A stretch of 64,000 nucleotides of DNA from Drosophila miranda (taxonomy: Eukaryota; Arthropoda; Insecta; Diptera; Drosophilidae): contig NC_046674.1 in assembly GCF_003369915.1 (NCBI RefSeq), forward strand, positions 12,276,001 through 12,340,000, given 5' to 3'. Shown here one piece after another: positions 47,410-61,337 of this stretch (position 1 is the stretch's first letter; each line of letters starts with the position of its first letter). The translations under genes were made by a program, and so were the position numbers. Below the pieces are notes generated by a model. It worked only from the letters and a program-made list of their open reading frames with translations, was not told the DNA's origin and did no database searches.

Positions 47410-47630
47410 TGGTTTTCCTTTTTTCTCTTTATTTTTTTTTTATTTTTTTTTGCTGTGGAAAGGAGTCGGGGATTTGGTTTTGGGAAAACTTGACTTAAAC
47501 TTTTGAACTTTTAGGGTCAGAAACGGAACGAAAAACGGTGGGGTTTTTCTGCCGTGTGTCTTTTTCGAGGGGGCAGTAAAGGAAATGCGCCCCACAAAAA
47601 AGCCAAACAGACGAAAAAACAAAAAGAACG

Positions 47631-47657
47631 AAATAATAATAATAATAATAATAATTT
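47631..47657. repeat. (AAT)n microsatellite
   Basis: About nine AAT units, followed by a long T run at 47665-47680, in the ImpE1 5' region between the distal promoter and the first coding exon. Confidence 0.85.
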
Positions 47658-48022
47658 CTGTTTTTATTTTTTTTTTTTTGCAGTGGGATGCAGAGGGAAC
47701 AGAGGTGAAAGAGGGAACTGAGGGGACAGAGGTGGGAATAGGGGAAAGGGGGAACCGGGACCGGCCGGCTAGTGGCTCATACGCCCCTCATTCGCATTCA
47801 GTTGGGGGCATTCGAGCGGTGCGCGCTCCACTTTAAAGCGAAAGACGGCAGACGAAAAACGAAAAACGAAAGACTTAGGCAACGAACTCGCCTCAAAACG
47901 GAGTGGGGAGGGAAATGCGGAAACCCCGAAAATGGGAAATTAACACCTGAACGAACTCAAAGCGTATTCCGTTTTCGGGTTTCCACCTCTCCCTCGCCCT
48001 CGCCCTCGCCCTCGCCCTCACC

Positions 48023-48056
<34 letters not shown>

Positions 48057-50081
48057 TTTGCTATTTTCACTTGCTGTGACGACCTTTGTCTGCCTCTCCC
48101 TCCCTCTCTGCCATTCTTTCGCCGTCTTGGTTTTTCTTGTGTTCTTTTTTTTGAATTTGGGCAACGTTTTTGTTGTCGCTCGCTGCTGCTGTTATAAAAT
48201 TTCATTTTATTGCAATGCATGAGTCTGGGGTCCCGTCCCTGGTGTACCGCTCGGATCGCTGTCGACTGGGTCTTTCTCTTGGGTCTGTCGTTGGGTCTGT
48301 CTCTGTCTCTGTCTCCGTCTCTGGGTCTGGGTCTGAGGTCTGAGAATGTGGCGCTCTCGGGGGCATTACCGTTATGCGGTGCTGAGAAAAAGGTCTATAA
48401 AACATCCATCTCCCATCTCCCGCTTTTTTATAACTTAATAAAAAAGACATAGAAGGCCGGAGAGCAGAAGCGCAGAGACGTTGCTGAAGCTGAGGAAAGG
48501 GCCTCCAGAGTTCAATTTAAATTGGACCAAGGGGTGCACAGTGGGGTGGGCCTAAGAATTAGTAGATCTCCCGTTTTAGTGCTCCAACCATCTCTCATGC
48601 TAATTCCGCCTCTGGCCTTTGGTCACGTTACAGCCGTGGCGAATGGGTGGGTTGGTTCGTCTGGGAAGAAGATTACGACTATTTGCATTTGGTCAGCAAA
48701 AAGGGTAAGCCCCCAAAAGGCGTAAGTTCATGTGGGGCCAGAAGGTGATGTGCGTGGGCGTTACTTGTGGATTGGAGCCTTAAGACTGCAGCCTCTAGCC
48801 TGGGGCAGGGCAAACGGTTCAATTGCTGACCCACTCAGCAGGCGAGGAGGCAGGTCTGAGGGGAGATGGGAATGGAAATGGAGATGGAGATGAAGATGAT
48901 CTCCCCACAATCGATCAGCATGTGCAAAGTGTTGCGATGGCTAACCGCAAAAACTGAAAGGAGGCGGAGAAGCAGATGGGAGCCCCGCTCTGGCAACATT
49001 TTTTGTTCGCTGCTGTCGTAGTCGTCGCCGTCGCCGTCGTCGTCGTCGTCGTCGTCTCGGTCGGTCTATCGGTCGCTGGGTCGTCATCAATGCCAATGCA
49101 CACAGAGAGCCCGGGATGGGGATTGGGGATGGAGTCGGGACCGTGTGGCAGTGGCCGTGGCAAGAACGCCAAAGAGAACAGAACCATCTTAGACACAAGG
49201 TAAAAAAAAGCAGCGCGATTTTTGCACCGTTATGCACCCAATATGGCGGCAGCACCACAAGTGAGACAGATAGCAGGAGGAAGAGAGACAGCGCGCGAGA
49301 AGAAGAGGGAGACACACATGTGGCTGGAGTTTAGCTGTAGCTGTGGCTGTGGCTGTGGCGGTGGCATGGACCAGGCCTGGGCCTCACTGTGCATCTGCAT
49401 CTCCATCTCCAAACTGGCCAGAAGACTGGGGACAGGAGTGCGCTGCACTGTCTTCACTTGACTGCCTCTCCTGCCACTGCCACTGCCACTGCCACTGCCA
49501 CTGCGGCTGCCAAAGCCCCACCAACTCCTCCTCCTCTTCCTGGTAGTGTGTTTGTCTATCTGGTTGTTTGCTGTTTGTTTTCCTTACGTTTTACGCTTTT
49601 CGTAAAAAAAAAAAACTTCGAGTGTGTGTGCATTGAATGCGCAAGAAAACAGAAATTACACAGTCGCCCAATGGCCGCGCCTTAGTCCAATTCCCGATGC
49701 CCGATTCCCCATTGCTCCTTCCAGGTGCCATTCTGGCCAAAAAAAAAGAAAATAAAAAACAAAAACTAGAAGCCTGGACATTCCACAGCCAAGTGTTAAG
49801 CAGGATCAATGACTGTTCCACACTCAACAAAAATTACTAATCATTTTTTTTGATTATTATTATTTCGTCTTGGTTTTTTTTATTTGAGTATTTTTTAGCT
49901 ACCGTTTTGATTTGCACTCGCGCCGCGTAACTTGATCTTTTTTTCAGATTTTCATTGAAAATTTCAAAATGTTTTGCTTGGCTTTTGCTGTTTTGGGGTG
50001 TTTTTGGTAGAGCCAAATAGTGCAAAGTGCAGCCACACTACACGAGAAACGTCTGGATCGGATCGGGTCTCTGAGCTTGGA

Positions 50082-50116
50082 ACGTCCGCACGGGTACGAT
50101 GGTCAGCACGAACTGA
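50082..50116 (-). promoter_or_regulatory. ImpE1: Inr + DPE core promoter, probably of ImpE1
   Basis: The minus strand reads TCAGTT at 50116-50111 (initiator consensus TCAKTY, A+1 at 50114) and GGACGT at 50087-50082, exactly +28 to +33, matching the downstream promoter element RGWCGTG. No TATA box lies at -30. The orientation points toward ImpE1, whose first coding exon lies 2.95 kb downstream. A plausible 5' UTR donor is ACGTAAGG at about 49587, and an acceptor candidate CAACTGCAACAG lies near 47300. No other minus-strand gene lies between, so ImpE1 is the obvious client. Confidence 0.7.
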
Positions 50117-53100
50117 AGAGGAGCCCGGCCAACGACGGACTTAAAGAACTAAGACAAGCAGCAGCCAAACCGCAGTCGCCACCAGCAGCGCGCCGACGTC
50201 GGTGGCTTAAAAGCTCTCTTTTGCTTAGACTAAAGTCAAAGTCAAGGCAATGGGAAGCCAGGCGGCTCGCGCTCAGCTTAAAACGAAGCTTTGCCAGACA
50301 CGACAAGTGCCGACGATGACTTGGCTTCGTCGCAGAGCGTGTGGTTGTTGTTGCTGCTGCGTCTGCTGCTGCTGCTGCCGCTGCTTTTACCCAAGATGTT
50401 TATATTCGAGGTATGGCATAATCCCGATCTTCGAGATACCTAATTTTAGATTTGTTAGACTATGGCATAATTATTTTCGGTATTATGATATTTATTTTTA
50501 ATTATTTTTGGTAATTAAGTACAAATACGATGAGAGCACTTTCCTCGAATACCTCACCTTGCATGAATACACCTTGCGCTTACTGTTGCTGTTGTTGTTT
50601 CTGCTGCTCTCCCTCTGGCCGCTGTTGCTATGGTGGTGGCCTTTGTCGCTTCTTTTACTTCTTCTTTGCTTACTTCCTCTTCGTCTTCTGCTGCTTACAC
50701 TATGTAAATGTGACCGCTGCGACGCGTCGCCTCGGCTGCTGCGTCGTGGTCATGGCATCCAGATCTCTGCCTCTGCCTCTGCCTCCGCCCCCACCTCCGC
50801 CCCCGCCCCCGCCTCTGCCGACGACTGTGCTTTATTTGTTTCTTTAATTATGAGTGTCAGGTCCGAAGGGGTGTGGGAGGTGAGAGTGCGAACGCATAGA
50901 TTAAGAGAGATAAAGAGCAAAACGTTTATACACCTACACACTCGAAAATCAGTTCCCACCAAATGCATTCGGGTTCGAAATTAACCGTTTTACTCGTGTA
51001 ACGGACAGGAACTCGTGTTGCAATCCCCATGGGGCAACGCTTTGTGGAATCCAAAGAGATCATCCGATTCTGGGGGGAGGTAGAGGCAGGGGTAGGGGAT
51101 CCAACGCACTCCATTTGGCAGAGCCGAAAAAAACTATACAAATGCGTCTTCCCTAATTGAATAATGCCCATCGACTGGGGCCCGACCTGCCTCCATTTCC
51201 TTGAGCGGTGCCTGTGCCTGCCTGCCCCTTAAGTCGTTGAAGCTCTTTAAAGTTTAAAATTATAATTTAATGGTTTTAAATTGGTCGCTTGGGGTGTAAT
51301 TTTCGCATTTGAGTTCATTTTGTACAAACAGTTTGGTTGCTGTCAGATTTTGTCAGACTCCCCGACAGGCGGGTGACTCTTAAAGTTGTGGATTTTATGG
51401 AAAGAGATGGATTCCAAAAGTGTCCCACCTAACAAGTTCTTCAAATACGTCTAGAACCGACCTTGGGGAAAAAGAGAGAAAGGAAGAAACGTTCGTTGAC
51501 CCTGTTCATAAGATATTCTTTAAGTTCTATAGTCCTTTACAGAGAGCTCCATCGGATGCTGGAAATTTGATCCCATACTCAACTGATTCCATTTTCAGAG
51601 GATCTTCGCCTTCAAAAAACTCTTTGAAAAACCCTCGCACACACTTCTGGAAAGAGACAGAGCCATATAACCCCATCTATCGGGGTGTAGACCTCGCAGA
51701 TTGTGCCAAGTGGTCATTCAAAAGCCTCATTTTGATCGTTTTTGATTTCGCATTCAATTTTTTGTTGTGTATCTCTTCCCCTTTCTGTTTCTCTCGTTCT
51801 TAATTCGAGCAGAAGGAAAGCAAAATAAACAACATAATACAAAATTGCTTCGATTTTGGAGAATTTTCTGGAAGACAAAAACTTAATTTGAAGATTTATT
51901 TCAAGCACCGGAAGGAGCTCGGCTCTCCACCCAAAAAGAGTTGATTGTCCCGAATCGAAATTGTATATACATAAATCTATATAGAACGATGGATGTATGG
52001 GAACATGGTCATAATTGACGCTGATTGTTGACGGTTGCTTCATTCGATTTATTCGCGTCTTCTGGGGAGGGGGCAATGGCACCCCAAACCATAAGAAGAA
52101 TCAATCAAGAACAAGGAAGTCGTTGAGGGTGGGAACTCTTCAAGTGTGCTCTAATGACTGTGTGCTCTATAAGGTGTGCTAGAAACCGTACTTGTGGCCA
52201 AAAAGTATTGGATATAAGTATAGCATCCTTGTGGAAACCATAATACGTTGAGACGAGGGGAGTATCCAGATATTTTAGCACCTCAAGAAGGTTGAGGGCA
52301 CAGTTGTTGGTAAAAAAGGGAAAGCATCAAACGGAGCTGGCACATTCAAGCAAAAGGATTATATATCTTGAGAGTTGCCTTTCGTTTCTATAACTTTTAG
52401 CATCATGCATGCCATATTCCAATGGAAACTTTTTCTGTTGAAAACCATGAAATTGTTGTTAATGCTGCAACAAATGGCAGCAGCAGCAACAGCAGCAGCA
52501 TCAGCAGCAATCGCATCCACAGACCATCATCGCATTAGGAACAATGAAAAGCAAAAGTAAATCGAAATCGTAGCCAAGTCGAAGCCAGTGCAGTGGAGAA
52601 ATGTTCCTCATCATCATCTACTATGTATGTAGAGCCCCCCATCATTATCGTAGCGATCATGATCATCGCTGAGTGTTGAACAATTGAAAAAATGCTTTTG
52701 CTTTGCTCCCGGGGCAACACGTGCCGGGTCTTTCTCTCTCTCTCTCTGCCATCGATCTGCGGCAACAATCTCGAATCTCGAGTGCGCCGGTGTACCTGTC
52801 GCTACTGGCTGCCCCTGCCACAGCCACAGCCGCCGTCGCAGCCACAGCGGCCTGAGCCTCAGCTATAGCTCTTGCCGTTAGCTCATATCATCATCGGGGG
52901 CCGCATACGGTCTGCCCTGCCCTACAAACACATATGCAGGTCCCCAAAACAGTTGCCCGTTTCGAGCTGGAGATCTTAAACTTTCATTTATACAATTGTC
53001 TTCAAACTGTGCAGCGCTTGCCGCTTGCCTCCAACCCACTCTTTGTTGCCGCTGCCGGTGCCGCTGCTGCTCCGAAATGAAAGTCGGAACAAAATGGATT

Positions 53101-53513
53101 TGCTTTTGGAATTTCTGTTCAAAATACAAAAACAACAACAAAAATACCCAAAAAAAATAAGCATTTTGTGTTGTTGCTGCTGCTGCTGTTTGTTCATTTT
53201 GGGCCACTGGCGGCGGCATTTGGTTTATTGCAGTTTTCATATGCTCTGCTGCTGGCTGCCACAGTTTCGCGGCCATGTGCCAAAGGAAAGGCCACGCCAC
53301 GCCACTTAGCCACTTTACCACTTGGCCAGAAGAGCCTTACCTTTGCCAACTTTTGTCCAATATCTCGTTAAATCTAAATGAAGTTTTTTCTCTTTTTTTT
53401 TTCTTCGTTTTTTGGTTTTTTTTTTTTTTTTTTGGGGATCTCTGATCAACTTTCGCCGCAGAATTTTTGCAGAGCCCAGAGAGACGATCGTTCTCTGCCC
53501 ATCTTCAGCACAC

Positions 53514-53572
53514 AGTCCCCATCCCCATCCCCATCCCCATCCCCATACCCATCCCAATCCCAATCCCTATTC
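53514..53572. repeat. (CCATCC)n hexanucleotide array
   Basis: About nine CCCATC/CCAATC hexamers, degenerate at the 3' end. It ends just before the candidate ecdysone response element. It translates to Pro/Ser/His runs in every frame and is not coding. Confidence 0.85.
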
Positions 53573-53577
53573 CTGCT

Positions 53578-53590
53578 GGGTCATTGAACG
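53578..53590 (+). promoter_or_regulatory. Candidate ecdysone response element (EcR/USP)
   Basis: GGGTCATTGAACG matches the inverted-repeat IR1 consensus RGKTCANTGAMCY at 12 of 13 positions, failing only at the last pyrimidine. It lies 3.46 kb upstream of the Inr/DPE promoter at 50,114. ImpE1 is a known early ecdysone-inducible gene, so the location is meaningful, though a single site in 14 kb could arise by chance. Confidence 0.45.
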
Positions 53591-55202
53591 AAGGTTTTTT
53601 GGGCTGCAGAAAAAAAAAGCACGAAAAAAGCGAAAAACCCGAAACTGGTTATTATAATTTTTTTTCGGTTTTCGCAGAATCGCACGCAGCTGCCCAGGCC
53701 CCCATTAGGTTGGCCCCATTCTCTGGGCCAGGAACTGGGCTTGGCCTGGTCCACCACCAGCCCCCCGACTAGGCTCTGCACTGAGAGAAATCCACCAGAA
53801 GATGCCCCCACATGCCACTGGCAATGTGTTGTGTGCTGGGTTTTCTTCGGGTGTAACATGTTTGGGTATTTGGCTTCGTGACAAATATGAATATTTTTAG
53901 AGTACAGAGGTAGCTATGGGGAGGGGCGCTGCTCAGTCCAGTCACGGGCTGAAGCCCCATCCGCATCCCCAACTCCATCTCCATCCGCAATACCCATCCC
54001 CATCCCCACATCCACATCAGAGAACCGCGAACGCGGAAGTATTTAACGTGTTTGTTTGTCCATGCCAATTCCAAGCCTCGACTCCAGCTTCAGCTTCAGC
54101 TCTGGATTGTGGTCTGGTCGGAGTCTTTGGCCAGCTTTAGCTTTTCTTTCGTTCTTTCATTTGGGTCTCGAGTTTGGGTTTGGTGAAAAGTGTTTTGTAT
54201 GCAAATCATTGAAATTACATATTATGGCCAGTCGACGTCGTCGTCGTCGTCGTCTTCCACTCGTAAGTAGCAGTTGGCCTCAAACCAATCCATAGACATG
54301 CACCATGCACCATGCACCATCCAACAATGTTGCTGCAGCAGCAGCAGCAGCAGTAGAAGCTGCAGTCGAAGCAGAAGCTGTTCCACAGCCACAAAAGGTG
54401 CATTGAAATGTTGGTAGAACTGTGAAGTCTTCATATGGCCAGTGGCCCAAATGGCGAGCGGTCAGGCTCAAAAGCAATTGGTTGTGTAATGGCCAAGACA
54501 GATCATAAATTCATTAGGACAACATTTGGGCTGAGTGGGTGCGGAGGGGAGGGGAGGGGAGGGGAGGGGGAGAAAGGACCCAGAAATGCGAGTGTTCAAA
54601 AAACCAACAGAAGGAAATGTATTTTTTGTTCTTAGGTCGTTTATTCTAGACCCTGGATCAGGAGCTCAGAGTCAAATGGGGACTCCAGAGTACGAGTATA
54701 GCATCTTTTTGGGAACTTTTAGGAGTTCCCAAACTTACCGAAAACAAACCGTTTCCAGGTTTTCCTCTTATGCTCTCCAAAAGAACCAATTCTTCTGAAA
54801 TGATTCCATTCGGTTTGGGCCACAAGAAAACTGAAGTCTCTCCGACTATAAGCCACCCAAAACTCGTATCATTTGGGACCACGAAATCCATGGGTATCCT
54901 TAGAAAGTGCCCACCACATGGCCATTAGGAAATGCCAATCAACTGGAACGGCATTCCTCCTCACTCGCATGCACGCACACAAGTCCACGGGGCGTATGGG
55001 CAATTTTCCAGAAAATAGGCGGAAAAAGTGGACGCTGGAGGCAGCGGCCGCAAGGGGGAGTGTCTGGTAAGTTGACTTTAATTAAAATGACAGACCATTA
55101 GAAAACTCTTTTGCCCAGATGAACATTTTTATGACTTGATTTGGAGCAATTGGAAATTGGAAATTGCAATTGGGCAAACGTGCGGTTAGCATGGGGTTGT
55201 GT

Positions 55203-55205
<3 letters not shown>

Positions 55206-55240
<35 letters not shown>
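55206..55240. repeat. 35-nt poly(G) tract
   Basis: Thirty-five consecutive G residues, far beyond the usual length in fly euchromatin. It may form G-quadruplexes. The exact length is unreliable in most sequencing chemistries. Confidence 0.85.
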
Positions 55241-55246
<6 letters not shown>

Positions 55247-58200
55247 CAGCAGCCGCAGCAGCAGTTGCATTTCCATTTCCTTTCTTGAAAACTGATCATT
55301 AAAAATGCACAAAGCAAGAAAAGTCAGTGAAATCTTTTCCCACTGCTGCTGCTGGTGCTGCAGTCTTGCGGTTTCTGTGGTGCTGCTGCTCAGAATTGTT
55401 CCACCTGACGCTTTCTACGATAGATTGAATAATGCCACAGATTCATTAGGGCCTTGCCGCCCATTCCTGATCTATGGGTACCCCTCTCTGGGGTCATGCA
55501 TTAATTGATTTGTTTCGTAACCGAAATTAGGTAATGCCAGCCCAAAGAAGAAGAGAAGAAAACATTTAAACGCTTAAATCTTCTTCGACTGCTGGACTTC
55601 CGACAGGTGGCGACTGTGGCTGGTGCAGGGAGCAGGTGCAGGGGCAGGGGCAGGGGCATGGGGCATACGTGAAAGTTCATAAACGAAAGCAAAACGTAAA
55701 CTAAACATTTGGTTCGTATCGCTCATTGTCATTAAACAAAATGAAGCAGAACCGCGTCCGAGCCATGAAAGGCTTTGAACGCGTCCAAAAAGGGTGGAGA
55801 AAAGCGAGGAGAAGCCGCAACAGCAACAGCAGCAACAGCAGGAGGGGGTGCCACATGCACAGACCGCGTGAGGCAGCAGCAGCAGCACACTAGCACAATG
55901 ATCATTAAATGCCAAAAAATAGAAAATCACCAAGAAGGAAAAGCTAGTTATTTCCAGCCGACTATAATGTTACTCTTGCAAGCCGATTGTTGATATTGTA
56001 TATAGATATATTGATAGATGATAGATATTGTAGATTGTATGTAGTAAAAATTCGTTTTCTCGAAGTCATTGTGATCCAATCCAGGCTCCTTCTTCTTGTC
56101 CTTTACCAACAGCCAAAACAAAGAACTGTGCAAGGGTGAAGCTGGATACATAAGATCAGTAATATAAGGTCAAAAGTGCTTCTTTTATTCATTGCCAACT
56201 GCATCTTCAAGTACTAATACCCTAATACCCTATGTACGAAGGGCATCGGAAACACACTCACTCACATGATGCGAGTAAATGAATGAGTGAGTGAGTGAAT
56301 GAATGAATGAATGAATACCAGGTCTAGAGTCAAATTATAGCAAAAGCAAAACTAAAACTTTAATGTTTCGAATGCTACGTTTCATTTCGTTTCGTTTCTC
56401 GTTTCTCATTTCTCCCCATGGATATTTACTGCGTGCGTGTGTGTCTGTGTGTGCCTGTGTGCGTTTGTATCTATGGGTCTGTGTATATTAAAAGTGAAAA
56501 CATGTAAAGAGTCATTCATTGGCAGCAGCAGCAAAAACCCTTTAAAGCCAAATTGGCATACAAATTGCGTATACGTAATTTTAATTGATCATTTAAGCGA
56601 TTCAGTTTCTTGATGCCGGCTTTATGTAAGCATTTCTTTTTTTTTTTTTTGTCTACAATCTCACGATATCGGCATTATGCTAATTTTAGAAGGATTAATG
56701 AAGCCCTTGCCAGACGATGGATGCCGGGGTAAAAGTTTGGCAGTCATCACTCATCATCCACCACGCATCTTTCACATGGGAGATGGACAGAGTCAATCCG
56801 AGCTAAAGAGCTACCCAATTGGGGTTACCCAATCGTTTTCTATGCGTCTTAATGCGAAACAGTAGCTTTTTGCGCGGTGTATGGTCGTTTTTGATGAATA
56901 GTAGCTAGTAGCCCTCGATTCTAATAATTCCTCAGCTATAAATCATTTCCCCCTCAATGAGCTTCCCACCTTTGACATACCTAAGATTCCCACACCTAAG
57001 ACCAGAATCTTTTGTGCAAGTAAAGTCTTGAAGTAGAGCAAGTATCTTTGATGTTAATTTCTCCTTTAAGAGCACTTCACTTCCTTTTCATTCAGCTCCA
57101 TTCAGAGCTCAGCTTCCTCCTCCTCTGGGGGGCTGCTCCACACTTGAAGCCAAGAAGCCAGTGAAAGTGTCTAAAGACGCATTCAATTTCGAATAATTTC
57201 GCTATCAATTAATAAAACTCGAATTCGCATTGGCCATCACATTCGTGCATGAATGAGCCAAACGAATAAACGGGTAACAAATGAATGGCCAAGATCCAAG
57301 AGCTCTTTCCTGCCTTGTGGCCTGTGGCTTGTGGTGTCTGCTCTACTGGGGAAAGATTAATTGCTGCAGCGCTGAGGGGGCATCATTAGCACATCATTAC
57401 TGTCCCACAGCTCCACCGAAAACTGTAATGATTATATTGGGATTCGAATATTCGAATGGGAATTTGAATGAAGTTTGGCCCGTTTTTTTTTGGCAAGTGG
57501 AAATACAGAAAAAAACGACTCACAAATATCGCGAAAGCGAAGGTTCCCTGCTTTCAAAATGTTGCCAAAGCCAAAGCCAGAGCCAGAGCCAGTGCCAGTG
57601 CCAGAGCCTGGCAGCAATCGTGGGCAGACCAGATCCCATCAACGGCTACCTACCTACCATCCCGCAGCAGATCTCATGCTGCGTAAGCGTTTTAGCGCCC
57701 AAAGATGAAAGTGCTCAGTGCTCAAGACACCATCTTCATCTCCATCTGTCGACTCTTTGGATGCTTCTTAGTGGCATTTCACCGTGGCATGATGCTCAAC
57801 TATTTCTGGGCACCGCAATGTGAATAATAATGGAAACGAAACGAAAAGCGTGTAAAACTTTGCGCAAACACACAAAAATCAATTGGAAATTTTACTTTCG
57901 ACGACAAAAAGATTCAAGATCCGACATCCGAGACGGAGACGGAGACAGGGACGGAGACTGGGACGGAGACTGGGATGGAGGCGGAAGATGGCGATGAGTC
58001 TTTGCAATGTCGGACTATTTTCACTGTCCTATGGGTATGGCTGGCAGCCATCAGCATCAACGGACTGTAATTAAATTTCTTTTCATTTTGATTTTCACCC
58101 TCTCAAAGGCACAAGTCATCCCAGAGACCCATGAAGGGTTTAACCAAAGACTTCAGACCCGTCATAGTATCAGCAATGAATTTGGCATTTGGCAAAGAGT

Positions 58201-61200
58201 TTTGGCAAGGGATCCAACCAGAAACCAGAAACCATCAACCAGAAACAGAGAAAAGTAAGAAACTTATTTTGTTTATAGCTTCGAAATGGATAGCTCCTTC
58301 ATGCGGAAAAGAAATGGGGAAATAATTATCCGAATCGAAATCTTTGGCTAAAAATAGACGGGATGCTCGAACGAGTTGAAGAAGTTGTTCTCTAGCTACC
58401 AAGAACGTGGAACAGCCAGCCGCATTCCTTGTTGGCTGACGCTGCTGATTCCTGCTCATTGTCCTGCCTCGGGGTACAGGATCCCCATCTCTATTCGCTG
58501 TTGCTTTCAACATTTCCGCTGCAGCGTTCAGCGTTCAGCGTGCAACTTCAATTACTTTCGAGTCGCTGCGAATTTGCATATAAGCAGATGGAACACATGA
58601 ATTAATATTTGGCTATTGGCCATATTTAGCTGACACAACAATAGACCGCACAGAGCCCATGTCTATGTCTATGCCTATGTCTATGTCTATGTCTGGGCCC
58701 CCGGCCTCTAACCATGTGAAAGCCCGGCATGTGGCAGAGCGGCATGTGAGCGCATTAATGATTTCTCACATGCTGTACGAGTATGTACATATCTCCAGTA
58801 GGAATGGAACTCGAAATGGGATACAGAGCTCTGAAGATGGCGATGCAGATGGAGATGGAGATGAAGACGGAGCTGTGCGTAGGCTCTGGGCTTGGCTCTG
58901 CCTTTGCCTTTGCTTTTGCGCTTGCGTTTGCCTTTGGATCTGGTCTGGTCTGGTCTGGTCTGGTCGATACATTGACCCAGTGGACAATTGGTATGCAGTA
59001 TGTACTGCCATTTGCAAATGCCTTGGCTTTCGTTTTTGTATTGCATTTTATTTTGAAAGCCATTTGCCAGCCTTATGCCCGAGAGTCATTGGCAAGGTTT
59101 CCTTTCCTCTTAGTTTCCGTCGACTCCCGGCTGGGTTCGATTGACAACATTGACGCCTTTCACCGATGAACAATGCTCTCGCGACGCATCGACTCGACAG
59201 CGAACAAAACTAGGGCCACGGCCACGGCCTGGCCGGCCGGCAGTCAAATTAAAAACCAATCAAACCGATAGGAAGTCGGTGTCTGTGGAGTGATGATGCC
59301 TCGGTAGCCCACATCATGGGAGCGCACAAATCTGGCTATTTGTGGACCGACTTAGCATAAATTTGCATAAGCAGTAAAGTCCGAGACATAACTGTAAGCA
59401 TAATCAAACGTGCGCTTGATAAATAACTCCAAACACAAACAAAAAAGAGCAGGCAGGCCACCAGATCGAAGAGTGATACGGAGAGGGCACACAGATGGGT
59501 CAGGGATTTCATTTTCATGCATTCTAAAAGACATTTGCATTAGAGCTGTCTGTCGATGGAGCTGTGGAGCTGTGGAGCAAGGCGAGAAATGAAATATATG
59601 CCATACCAGATCGGCAATGCGATTAAGATATCAACTGCTGTCCCACTGACTCTTCAGCGCCGAAAGAATGCCGTTCAAGAAAGAAAGATGAGAGGCGGGC
59701 AGAAAGCTTTGGAGTGGTGGCCTACAGATGGGGGTCTAGAGATGGTAAGATCCATGGTAACCATCTTGGTTACTCATTCTCTAATTGGAAGCAGCTGCAT
59801 CTAGTAGAATGAGAAACTGAATCAGAAGAGATTGTAATGACGGGAGCAGAACAAGCACAGACAGAGCTGCTTTTGCAGATAGGTTGCAGTTGATCTTCTG
59901 GAGATCCTAGTTCTAATAGAACAATTCTCAAATTGTGTACTCCAATCTGCTGGTAAGTTTCGCAGATCTACACTCTTCCAGCTTTAGCAGATATCCCCTG
60001 CCAACGTGGCTGATTACCTGAGATCGCGTCTGATCTATTGGTGCTATCGCACGCTGCCATCTCTAGCTCCATTGAAATGGAAACTGGCCAGCAGACTAAC
60101 CAACTGACTGACCAACTGACTGACTGACAGGCACACCTCTCGTCTTTAGAAATGGCGCACAAAAGATACATACATATGTATGTCTGCTTGCCGCAGATGC
60201 TGTTGTATGAGTAGATGTATCTGCTGTCCAGCATGTGAGTTCGTTCGTTCATTCGTTCGTTCGACGAAATTGACTTTCTCCATTCAATATAATTAATAGC
60301 AATATTTTCGATGCTTTGGCTTCAAACGCCTTCAGAATGGTAACTATGTATCTCGGGAGCTGGGCTGAGCTGCTGCTTTATTTATTGCCACAGATGGAAT
60401 GTCGACAGGAAGTAATTTGTTATTGCAGAGGTATTAGCTCTCAACAAAAAACGCAATGTTAAAAAACACTTATGTTGCACGTGCACCGCATTGCCATGCC
60501 ACCTACATTCATATGTGCTCCTTCTCTCTCTCCTTTGGAAATTTGCACCGCGCCATGGGGCGTATGTGTAACACAAGTGAAAAGTCAAACATTCCAGCCA
60601 CTCACTCTCTATGGAGTGGGAGCGGGAGTGGGTTTGTTGGCCACAAAATGCTGAAATTTATGGCTCTGCTCCATCGGCTTCTACATCTGTCTCTCCATTA
60701 TTTGAGATATTCCACATCTTCGACATATTGTTTTTTATGCAAATTGTCTTCTCACTTTCAAAATGAGTCTGAAACATATTTAGCTGATATTTTAGGATGG
60801 CTTCTGCGGCTTTTACTTTTCTTTTGGCTTTCGTTAACATTTCGCCTGGCCTGGCTGAAATTAAAAGTAGTTTAGTTTGCTTGTCAGACGCGCTTCGCTT
60901 CGCTTCTGTTTTTCGTTTACATAACGACAAAAACGACACAAAATTAGTTTAAACAAAGCTAGCCAACTATCAAATATGGCAAACCGGGCACGCACTCGCA
61001 CTCGGACTCGCACTCCAGTCCCCATCTCCATGCCTCTCTATGTGAATGTGAGCCATGCCATGCTATGCCATGAATGATGTGCATTGGCAAGTCCAAGTGG
61101 CAGTTGGCGACCATTTCACGTTCATTGACATGGCTAATGGCATGAAGGGCTGAAACAGTTCCACTGCCAGCAGACATGGCCACGTCTGCATGGCGTTTAA

Positions 61201-61318
61201 ATTGAAGTTTCGCCGGCACGCGTTTGTTTTACCTTAAAAATGGTTGGGTTGGGTTGGGTTTGATTGTACTTATGTTATTTAATGCATTGGCATGCACAAA
61301 TTAAGACTCGTTATAATT

Positions 61319-61337
61319 GGGGGGGGGGGGGGGGGGG
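61319..61337. repeat. 19-nt poly(G) tract
   Basis: Second long G homopolymer in the ImpE1 upstream region, followed within 15 bp by a (CA)n tract. The same caution about length applies. Confidence 0.8.

Noticed and set aside
48033..48056. CT array as a possible CRISPR or tandem coding repeat
   Set aside because: Plain dinucleotide microsatellite with no spacers, in a eukaryotic genome.
50020..50319. 99-aa plus-strand Arg-rich frame
   Set aside because: It begins at a non-ATG codon and lies opposite the Inr/DPE promoter and 5' UTR on the minus strand.
59125..59140. GGGTTCGATT resembling a tRNA B box
   Set aside because: No matching A box or acceptor stem could be found at the correct distance.
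58659..59169. Overlapping plus-strand frames of 128 and 161 aa
   Set aside because: Composed of TATGTC, GGAGAT, CTTTGC and GGTCT repeats giving Met-Ser, Met-Glu, Ala-Phe and Trp-Ser-Gly runs; not gene-like.
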